A stretch of 64,000 nucleotides of DNA from Nymphaea colorata (lineage: Eukaryota > Streptophyta > Magnoliopsida > Nymphaeales > Nymphaeaceae): assembly GCF_008831285.2 (NCBI RefSeq), contig NC_045149.1, forward strand, positions 18,305,035-18,369,034. The letters run 5' to 3'. The position numbers were made by a program, and so were the translations under genes. The notes under the pieces were generated by a model. The model saw only the letters and a program-made list of their open reading frames with translations, was not told the origin of the DNA and searched no databases. This document shows, piece after piece, positions 54,801 through 64,000 of the stretch. Within the stretch, counting starts at the first letter, position 1. Every line of letters starts with the position of its first letter.

Positions 54801-55349
54801 TAATAACCCTAAGCAGAACAATCAACCAAAGACTTACTCAAGCATAAATATCAAACCAAACATAATTTGATCCAATATCAAATTATAGTAAGTACGAGGG
54901 AAAATCTGACCCAGACCGGAGGCGGCTCAAAGCCCCCCAATTTTTTTTCTTCGACAAATTACAGAAAGCCGCCCAATACTGTAAGTTATTGCAGAAAAGC
55001 GGGAGTATTTTCTTAAAAATGCAAAAAGATGGTCATAGAATAGATACAAAGATGCAAGAGGTACAGCTGAGTCATAACATCCGTATCCGCAGAGAATCTT
55101 GCATTATTTTGATTGGATGTATATAAATTTATTTTTAACATATAGTCGGTGTCCTTTTTTATTTTTCTGAAAATAATGATTCACAAACTGCCGGACGAGT
55201 CGCACCGAAAGGGCGCTTTGGAAAAGCCCTTGGATCTTGTTCAACACGCAAAATCGGATGCCCCATCCCATGGCGGTGTTTGCAAAACATGATCCGATTG
55301 TCTCTAGCATTTAATTATTCCAAGTAATGAATTGTAATTGAAAATACTA

Positions 55350-55895
55350 AGGATGTCAATCCCATTGGTTTCAATATGTGTTGATTACAATAATTTAAAT
55401 GTATTATTATAGATGTAACTGTAACTGTAAATTAAACTGGTTGGATGAATTATAATTTAGTAAATGAATGACTTAAATCTTATTTATATAAATACATACT
55501 TTTGATTAAAATCATTGAAATTAATATTTATGGATTTAATTATAAATGAATCAAATATAATTACAAGTTAAATTCATTGGATGAACTATAATTGTGTAAA
55601 TGAAGAACTTAAATATCTTAGTAACTTGTGATTTAAATGATTTTTTATCGATATAATTATAAGTTAAACTCATTAAATGGACTAAAATCGTATAAATGCA
55701 TGGCTTAAATCCCATCTGTTGCAATATTTTTTGATATTAAAACAATTTAAATAGATTAATATAAGTGTAATTACAAGTTAACTTTATTGATGAAATAAAA
55801 ATTAAATGACTTAAATCTCAATCATTTGAATGCATACTTGTGATTACAATAATTTAAATGAATCAATATAAACTTAAATTTAAATTCAAGTTTAC
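55350..55895 (+). repeat. Degenerate AT-rich tandem array
   Basis: A unit containing TAATTACAAGTTAAA(C/T)TCATT…GATGAACTATAAT…TAAATGAATGACTTAAATCT recurs with many changes. The ACTTAAATCT anchor occurs near 55471, 55608, 55703 and 55809, giving spacings of 137, 95 and 106 bases. At least four diverged units are visible, plus partial ones at each end. Confidence 0.7.
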
Positions 55896-56907
55896 TCAAA
55901 AAACATACAAAATTCTTTTTTTTACCTTGTTTCTCGTGGTGAAACACTACTTCTAACTGCAATTATATGGAGGTAAAAAAAGCAACTCCGATCTTAAAGT
56001 AAATTGCAACCAATTTTTATTTTAACTGCAAGTTAAAGGACGTTTGTGTATATTTAACTGGCGTTGATTGCCACTCGTGCCTGATATTTAAGCGTTAAAA
56101 ACGTCATGGCAAGCGAAGGAGACGGTAACTGGGTTCAGTTTGAGTAAAAATTAAGGAACATATCATAACGACCCACTTTTTAGCTGATATTCCAAAAGCT
56201 GCATTTGTTCCCAAACTAATCCAAAAACAAATAATGAACTATTAAAGAGAAACGGAATGATGCCCTTGGCACCTTTATGTTTTAACTAAACTTCAGACCT
56301 TTCAAATGCAAATTTTCTAATAGTTTAAACAAATCGGATCTTCTTTGCAATATCAAGTAAAAGGCAAGCACCGTAGAGAAGTCATTTCTTAAAAATGCTG
56401 AAAAAAGGAAAAATACTCTTATATTAAAAAAAATAATTTGTGTAATACGAAGAAATAAATTATTTCGTGTAAATATTCAAAAATATCGGGTCAACGCGAA
56501 TCGAATTGTTTTAGCAAAAAAATATTTAAAAAGTGCAAAGGCGAATATTCCAAAACCAATCGGAAGGACAATATAATATCCGAAATGTAAATTAAGATGG
56601 TACCCCGGGTTAGGATATTAAGATAATTCGAACCATATCCAGATCCATTTGGCCAGATCTCACTAGCAGCTATTTCCGGGTGGGTTTCAAATCAAGTCCA
56701 CGATCCATCCCGACGACGCCTTCATCCAAATTGGATCGGAGACATCAGATATCCGATCCATTTGCATAACAAGAGACACGGTGGTTAAAATCGTCAATTA
56801 CTAGCAAGAAGATACAGCGTGAGGGTATTTTGGTCATTCAGGAAAAGAAGGAAAGAGGCATGCAAACAGGTGCACTTAACCACCAGGCTCAACTGCCTCT
56901 CTCTCGT

Positions 56908-56932
56908 TCTCTCTCTCTCTCTCTCTCTCTCT
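56908..56932 (+). repeat. (CT)n tract in the TH2 leader
   Basis: CT-rich DNA with an uninterrupted (CT) core lies about 190 bases upstream of the start codon. Pyrimidine tracts are common in plant leaders and near transcription starts. Confidence 0.85.
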
Positions 56933-57118
56933 ACTCTCAGTCACTTTCTCTCTCTACTGTTAGGGCGCGCAGGGTCTCGCAGTCACGGGACGACCGTGAA
57001 AACGAAAGAGGAGTCGCCGGGGGAGCCACTTAAAGGCAAAATCGAGAAGTTTCCTCCTTCAATTTTCTGTGTTTTTTAAATTTTTATTTAGTGAGTAATA
57101 TTTTTCTGAATTCCCTAA

Positions 57119-60100
57119 ATGCAGTCGCTGTTCTTCTATAAATTTCCCAATTTTCTTCGTCCTTTGAATTCCCTCGCTCCCTCCTCTTCTCCCATCGCTC
57201 CGTTGCTTCTCCGAGTTTCGTCATCGTCGTCCCTCTCATCTGTCGCCAGAACCCTAGGGTTTTGTAGGAAACCGTCGACGGCGAGGCTTCCGGCGTCACT
57301 GAGGTCCCTGGGCGGGGGGAATTTCCCGCCCGCCGGCGGCGTCGTTCCCGTGGCCAGCGCAATGGGCGTGGCAGGGGACGAGGGGTCGCCTGCGAAGAGA
57401 TTCTGGGGCAAGTGCTGCCGGGAGAGTTTGTTCGCGATGTACAGCCCGTTTCTGGTGGGGCTGGCGTCGGGAACGCTCGAGATGGAGTCGTTCCAGCACT
57501 ACGTCGCTCAGGATGTGCATTTCCTTCGGACGTTTGTGCGCGCGTGAGTTTTTTTCTCCCTCTTGAGTTTCTGGCGTCGAGTTGTGGCCGATCGGTTTGG
57601 ATTTCACGATCTTGGGTGGATTTTCTGTTCAGGTATGAGATGGCGGAAGAATGCGCGGATGATGACGACGCGAAAGCGTCGATCTGTGAGTTGAGAGATG
57701 CGGTTGTCGAAGAGCTCAAAATGCACAATTCATTTGCTGAGGTGAGTTGTTTGATTCGGTGTGCTTGAACGGGCTTCGACTAGGCTTTTAGAAATGTTGA
57801 CTGCTTTCTTTTTGCTTCATCGTGTTGTCGGTGATCTTACATTCGCTTTTGGAGGACTTCTTGGTTATGCGATCGAACTTCTGGATTGAAGATATTGAAT
57901 AGTTGTCATCAGTTTTCCGCTGTCGCTGTGTACATCAATAACGGTTACGTCCTCAGCTTGCTAGTTTTCGTATTTAGCTACTAAATTTTGAAACAGACGG
58001 AGATACATACCTTTTCAATACTTATGAATTGAAAGGATTTGTAAACTCAGGTAAATACCTCAGACTGTATCCATCCAATGGATCGCATATCTAGTTGGAG
58101 CCTACCTTATAAGAGTTTCTGATCCAATCATCCCTATGGATGTTTTCTTTATTTTATCAAAATAAATTTAATTCCAGATATGACCGTCTAGGTTTCTTTC
58201 CGCTCGCTCTTTTGACATTTTGTTCTTTGGAAGGGTTATTTACCTGCAAGAAAACATGATCTGTCTTTGTTGAAGGGTTGGGAGTGCTAGTGACGGTCAC
58301 TTTGTTGGTTGATTGGTCATCCTAAATCTTTTTTACTCTTTGATCATTTATTGTTTGTCTATTTTGAATTGGTTACCGATTTATTTCTTTTTTCAAGGTG
58401 CAAGAATCATCTTAGACTTTCTTTACCATTTCCTTTGACTTTCTTATATAGTTATATTAGACTCTTTACTTTGTGTACGCACAGCTGCATCTAATAGCTG
58501 GAATATGTTTTTTCACGGTCGGTATATCATTTTGGCTTTTCCTTTTTAATTTATGGAAAGAGGTAAGGAAGTTTGCTTTGCACACTGAATTACTAAGGGT
58601 CTCTACTTAACTCTAGAACCATGATTTTATGTACTTTTAATTCTTGAAGCACACTGAAAATTATTAAGATAAGGGTTGCAGATAAAAGACGCATCGTCTC
58701 TGTTAAATACACACACATAAGCTGGAAAAAGTAATGGGAACGAGATGTGGTTTGACCAGATTTGGGATATTAGGTGGGTGCTTTTTAAATATTATCAGAA
58801 TATTCTATACAAAAGGTGTTACATGCAAATGCTTGTCTGCACTTATATTTCTTCATCGGTGTTTAAGCCAGTCGTGTATAATTCAGAGTATGTCTGATGA
58901 TGTGCTTCAGAGATTCAGAGCTCGTGCTCTGTACCCTTCAAAATTGAAATTCTGTTCAAGGGTGTACTGGATCTGTACCTTGCCTGGTGTATGAAAGAAT
59001 ATGATACTTGCTCTTATGAGCTTCTTCTGCACACCACATAGTTGCAGGAGTTCCATTTTTCTACTGATACTTGCTCTACCACATAGGTGCAGGAATTACC
59101 ATTTTCTACTTCTTTCTATATTTTTTTTGAAGGATTTCAGTCCATAGTTTTGAGGAGATTTAGATCTTTGAGATTGCTTTTCTGCTTCTAAGATGTTTAC
59201 TTTAAACTTTAAACTTTAAAGGTGATTTTGATATGAAATGGCAGCATTTTATTTTATCTTAGCAAAAACTACAGTAAGAAGTGGTTTCTTCCTTTTCTGT
59301 TTTTTTTTTTCTCCTTTTCTTTAAACCTTCTCTAAAGGAATGACAACATATATTGTTTGGAAATGGAGACAATCTCAGCTGGAGGCAAAAAGGGATGATG
59401 ACTAGCGGTATCTAGAGGCTAGGATCAGTCATAAGCAAATATTCATTTATTACATTAACTTGGGAGTTGAGAGAGTAGGAGAGAATGCTTTGCTGAGCTT
59501 GGATGGTGAATGGTTTACTCAGACTATAGACGCATCACATTGATTTTGACATGATGTATGACCACAGCAATTCATTTTTGCAGACATTTTTAACTCATTA
59601 TTTAACTAATTAGTGTTTTTCTCGCTTTACGATTATCTTGATGCTTATGAAATCTACTGTTATTTTATACTCCATTAAGGCATTTTTGAGGGGGATGGTA
59701 ACCTCGCTTCTATGAAGATGTTATCCTCGTTATCCAACTTCTCTATCAGCCGTAAAGACTTTTTATCCTTAAAATTGAAGGAGAAAAGTCTGGAGCGGAG
59801 AGAGCCTTGACTCTTCATCCAAGATTTTGGGGTGTAAGTACACTCCAGGTGAAAAAGTCCACCGTGCTAGTAAAATCCATGATTGCAACGTTGCCTTTAT
59901 CATCTTCAAGTTCATGAATGTTAGTGGAACTAATTAATGCATCATTTTGTGAAATCTGAGTGAAGCAGGTCTTGTGTAATAGGAAGCTGCTTTTGTGGTA
60001 TTGTCACTGAAGCTGATCTCTTCTGCAGGCATGGGGTGTTAAGCTTCTTGAAGAAAGTGCTCCTAATTCTGCGACAGCTAAATACACTGATTTCTTGTTG

Positions 60101-60407
60101 GCAACAGCTGCTGGCAAGGTTGAAGGGGGAAAGGTTCCAAGCAAAATTGCTACGCCTTTTGAGAAGACTAAGGTTGCTGCCTACACTGTAGGTGCTATGA
60201 CCCCTTGCATGAGGCTTTATGCATTTCTTGGTCGGGAAGTACAGCAAGTTCTGGATCCTGAGGATCATAGCCACCCCTACCGGAAGTGGGTTGAAAATTA
60301 TGCATCTAAAAGTTTTGAGGTTGATATTTTTACTTTAATTTTTCTCAGATTTTTATGTAAAACAAATTGAATAGTTGAATAGACCTTTGTGCTATTACTA
60401 GCTGAAA

Positions 60408-60444
<37 letters not shown>

Positions 60445-63335
60445 GCATCAGCTCGGCAGACAGAGGAGTTGCTGGACAAACTCAGTGTTTCTTTGACAGG
60501 CGAAGAGCTTGAAGTCATAGAAAGACTCTATCATCAGGCTATGGAACTTGAAATTGAATTTTTTCATTCGCCACCCATGTCTCATAGAAGTTTAGTCCCT
60601 TTTTCCAGGATTCATGACTCAGCGAAGCAGCAGTTTATTGTCTTCTCTGACTTCGATTTGACGTGTACTACCGTCGATTCATCTGCCGTTTTAGCAGAGC
60701 TTGCTATATTAACTGCTCCAAAAGTGGAACCTAGTGAGCCTGATAATTTGAATGTTAGGAAGTTAGCTGCAGATCTGAAGAAATCATGGGATGCATTGTC
60801 CCAACAATATGCAGAGGAGTACGAGCAGTGTATAGAAGATATGATGCTAGTTAAAGAAGGTATTTTTAACACCTAGAAAGATTTTTTTGTAATTATTAGG
60901 ATTTTTTTTTACCTATAATAGACATATTGTATGTTTGTTTCAGGTGAAGTTACATCATTTGAAAGCCTTTATGAGGCACTTGAACGACTGTCTGCATTTG
61001 AGAAACGTGCAAACTTGAGAGTTATTGAATCAGAAGTTCTGAAGGGACTGAATTTGGAGTGTATCAAGCGAGCAGGAGAGAATTTAAGACTTCAAGATGG
61101 TTGTGCAAAATTTTTCCAGCAGCTTGTTCAGAAAAAAGATGAGCTGAATGCTGACATTCATATATTGTCTTACTGTTGGTGCAGAGATCTTATCCAGTCA
61201 GTCTTTAAGTCAGGTAATTTATCATATCGTTTCAGTTGTAAAAACAACAGAAAAATCAATAGAGGTCTGGCCTCTTGGCTTGTCCAGCTTATGCATGAGT
61301 CCATATGGCTACATAGATGTTCGTGGAGGCTTACTCAGTCACATGTTATGTGCATTCAGGAAGGCAGGGTAGGCGAGAGGACCCTGTTATGTGTATGCTA
61401 TATCTTCAATTCTGAATAGTTTTGAATTGAAATACCACTTAAATCACAACAATAAGCATAGACCAATGGGTTTATTTGTTTCATGCACATCTATGCTTCT
61501 TCAGATGATTCTGAACTTGTGCCTTAACCTGTCACTCTGCATTTTGATTCTTGCTGTGTTAAATTATGCTTATTATTCGGATGACATGGCTCTTCAAAAT
61601 CTGTTTCATTTTTGTAATTTTTTTGTATGATGCAATCGTTCTGAATATTCCTCTAACATGGGCTTTTGTCTCCTTTGTGATGCTGCCTCCGGTTGAATCT
61701 TGTTTATGGTTGCCAACTAAGTTTGTAGTGTATATGTCAAGTCATTAGAAATGACAAAATAAACATTTTAGGCAACGTTCTGTAGGTGCTTATATTGACC
61801 AGCACATTTTGATAGCCTAGATATGGCCTAGAAGTACAAGTAGGTGGGTTCTTTGAAAGTGTTCAAGTTGAAGAATGTTGAGAATTTTGATGTATGGGGT
61901 GTCTATCCTTTGCCTCAGCTCCAAATTGGGAAAAAGGTTCATTGATGAACATGGGGAGTTTAGCTGTCTGGAGATGGGATTTGACAGCCAACCCATCTGT
62001 TGTCTTTCCACCTTAGTCTGGGATTCCTACATCAAGCGTCAAAAAGCTGTCAAAAACGTCTTAAATGGTGTATTCAAGGATTGGTTCCTTCTACCCAGGA
62101 GTCTCAGTCACAAGAGCTATGACGGTTCATCGCCATTCGCCATTCCCTACATTGGGCATACTAGCTTGCTGCGGCAGCAATTGAAGGATTCTAGAGCATG
62201 ATTTCAGGTTGCAAGTTGAGCCTTCTTCTAAGCATATAGTGAATGTGGAGTGGTAGAAATTCTTTTGGGGAGTTGAAAGTAGGATCATATGTTCAAATTT
62301 TTCCCATGTGATCTTGGTCTGTTTCATTCACAGCACAGCGTTGGTGGCAACAGGCTAAGTTATAGGCGTATGATGACATTTAAAATTGAGCAGTACTCTC
62401 ATTGCAAAGTTTACTTTTTGATCTTTTTCTTTCAGAATGGAAGCCATATTTTACCGAAAGTTGTGCTTAATCAGCTGTAGGCTGTGTATAGTCGATCCAG
62501 GCACAAGACTGACGTCTTTGAAATACATTGGTTCTCAATTGTGTTTATTTTTTGCTGCTAATTGTTCTATTTTTTAACATTACGTATTCTGAGATGATGA
62601 ACACTGGAATGGTATCAAATGTACAGGAAAGTAAAACGTTGAGAATATGAGAAAATGCAAAGTTGCCACTGTCAAGCAATTGTTAGGTTCTGCTCCGAAA
62701 TTATATGAGTTATGGTTGCTGTATGAGCTGATGTTCATTAAATAGTAAAAGTATGATGCATATACATGTTAACTTTTCCAAAACACTCCGATTTACTCAA
62801 CTCGAGCAAGTTGTGGTACATGCTTTTAGCAGATAGTCTTTTCATCGCTCTGGACGTGATTTGTTCTGTTATCCACAAGTCTTCACGACAGTAATCAGGA
62901 ATTACGCCTTTGATTTGATTTGCAGGTGGTCTTGAAGTTCTGAACATACATGCGAATGAATTTATATACGAGGAATCCATCTCTACTGGTAAAATAGACA
63001 CAAAGGTGGAATCACCTACGGACAAGCTCCAAGTCTTTAAGGATGCTTTGAAGCACAGCGGTGATGATGATAAGCGTTCGTCAGTTTACATTGGAGACTC
63101 TGTAGGAGACTTGCTTTGCCTCCTTGAGGCAGATGTTGGCATTGTTGTCGGTTATAGCCCGAGCCTTAGGAGCTTGGGGGAAAGGTTTGGCGTTTCTTTT
63201 GTACCTTTGTTTCCAGCTGTGGTGAAAAGACAACGCGAGTTTGTTGGCGGAAGCTCTTCAAAACGCGAATGGCCGAAGGGTGTTCTTTACACAGTCTCTA
63301 GCTGGAACGAAATACAAGCCTTTATTTTGGGATAA
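57119..63335 (+). CDS. TH2: Bifunctional TH2-type protein: TenA-like domain plus HAD thiamin-monophosphate phosphatase
   Basis: In plants TH2 removes the phosphate of thiamin monophosphate, giving thiamin for pyrophosphorylation; the TenA-like part is related to salvage aminohydrolases. Six exons, 57119–57543, 57633–57741, 60029–60319, 60445–60859, 60944–61213, 62926–63335, join to 639 residues (Arabidopsis At5g32470 is about 617). Residues 1–80 are Ser/Arg-rich and acid-poor, like an organelle transit peptide. The TenA-like helical domain spans about 93–320 (FWGKCCRESLFAMYSPF, AQDVHFLRTF, KVAAYTVGAMTPCMRLY). The HAD domain follows: motif I DFDLT (344–348) with nucleophile Asp344 and acid Asp346, YCWCRDLI in the middle, and GDSVGD (560–565). 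An in-frame Met82 after the transit region could start a cytosolic form. Introns 2 (2.3 kb) and 5 (1.7 kb) are long. Confidence 0.96.
59002..59110 (+). repeat. Short tandem duplication in TH2 intron 2
   Basis: The phrase TGATACTTGCTCT…ACCACATAG(T/G)TGCAGGA…CCATTTT occurs twice in a row with an internal deletion in the second copy. Confidence 0.6.
60412..60442 (+). repeat. (CT)n microsatellite forming the polypyrimidine tract of TH2 intron 3
   Basis: About 15 CT units run directly into the CAG acceptor at 60442–60444, so the repeat is itself the polypyrimidine tract of the intron. Confidence 0.9.
61214..62925 (+). other. TH2 intron 5
   Basis: A 1.7-kb intron. The parts at 61260–61380 and 61810–62210 are less AT-rich and could be old insertions, but I found no recognisable terminal repeats or protein motif. 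Confidence 0.6.
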
Positions 63336-64000
63336 TGAATCATCTGAAAATGTTTTCTTTCCTTTTTGCTCCTCATCATTGATCGGGAATTTGGAATGTT
63401 GATCTGACTTTCGTATCTAGATACAGAAGTAGTCATTGCTTGGTGGCTGATTTTACAAGTGCCACTCTGTAGTTGGACACCTGCTCAAGATTTCCATGCG
63501 ATTGTGGAATTTCCGCTGGTCATCGGACGATAGCATGGTATTTTTTGGGTAAATTCTGTTTTACCTCTAACCCTCGGTTGTTGCTTAATTTCAGAAGATC
63601 AGTTCTAGAATTATGACTGGTGGCTTACTGTTTTCAACTACGCAGGTGGGTTGTTCCAGCTTGTGCAAACCCTTATTCTGGGAACCTGTATGATTACATC
63701 TGACGTTTAGGAATTGTTTTTTCTTTCGAATTGTAAACGATAAACATGTGAAGTCTGGGAACAGGATATTCGTTGTACTGTAAATGATAAACAGCCCAAG
63801 TTTGTGCAACTCACAAAATTTGATCAATATTTTTGGAATCGGTCATGAAATTGAATTGGGATCTGTCGGTTTATACTTGAGCGTTCTGGTCGATTCAGTA
63901 AATGTTTTTTCTTTGTCTTTACTCGAATGCAGAACTCAAGTTGATAAGCTACACAACTTGACTAGGTTTTAGCTACTCCTCATTTATATGGAGCATATGT
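63336..64000. other. TH2 3' flank
   Basis: 3' UTR and downstream DNA; no further gene is visible before the window ends. Confidence 0.6.

Larger units (their letters stand above)
48083..56820. other. Gene-poor spacer between the LEA-like and TH2 genes
   Basis: No protein-coding gene is supported in this AT-rich stretch. It contains MITEs, a 505-bp hAT element, a SINE-like piece, a dispersed repeat and a degenerate tandem array, listed separately. The right end is TH2 promoter and leader. Confidence 0.65.

Noticed and set aside
61148-61372. Frame running from TH2 exon 5 into intron 5
   Set aside because: It starts out of frame within the exon; the real frame is set by the GT donor at 61214.

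Overview
The window is nuclear DNA from a flowering plant. Genes are split by many GT–AG introns and separated by AT-rich spacers full of small DNA transposons, SINE-like pieces and GA/CT microsatellites. One spacer holds a decayed fragment of the plastid gene ycf2. I could not name the species.

Layout: (1) 1–806 (+), the last two exons of a P-class pentatricopeptide (PPR) gene. (2) 2229–7376 (−), a complete 18-exon mitochondrial chaperonin HSP60/CPN60 gene, tail to tail with gene 1, with a TATA box and heat-shock-element-like motifs upstream. (3) 9362–24419 (−), a complete 21-exon CLASP gene, the microtubule plus-end and cortex protein. (4) 24.5–32.9 kb, a gene-poor spacer with the ycf2 fragment, a hAT-type element carrying a broken copy of an MCTP-like C2 domain, MITEs, a LINE remnant and SINE-like pieces. 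(5) 32893–35115 (−), an intronless PLS/E-class PPR gene. (6) 35.1–41.3 kb, spacer. (7) 41323–43260 (+), a five-exon secreted GDSL esterase/lipase. (8) 46989–48082 (+), a small two-exon gene resembling LEA_3 proteins, with a SINE-like insertion in its intron. (9) 48.1–57.1 kb, spacer with a 505-bp hAT element, more MITEs and an AT-rich degenerate tandem array. (10) 57119–63335 (+), a six-exon TH2-type gene that fuses a TenA/thiaminase-II-like domain to a HAD thiamin-monophosphate phosphatase.

The genes are not an operon or cluster and their roles are unrelated. Several products (HSP60, the E-class PPR, TH2) are predicted to be organellar, which is common in plants. I assembled the exon structures by hand: all exon phases join, no coding exon contains an internal stop, and the final lengths are 575 aa (HSP60), 1455 aa (CLASP), 740 aa (PPR), 361 aa (GDSL), 114 aa (LEA-like) and 639 aa (TH2). 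No tRNA, rRNA, CRISPR array or intact autonomous transposon was found. I see no clearly new multi-gene system. The most unusual object is the gene-fragment-carrying hAT element at 27241–27964.
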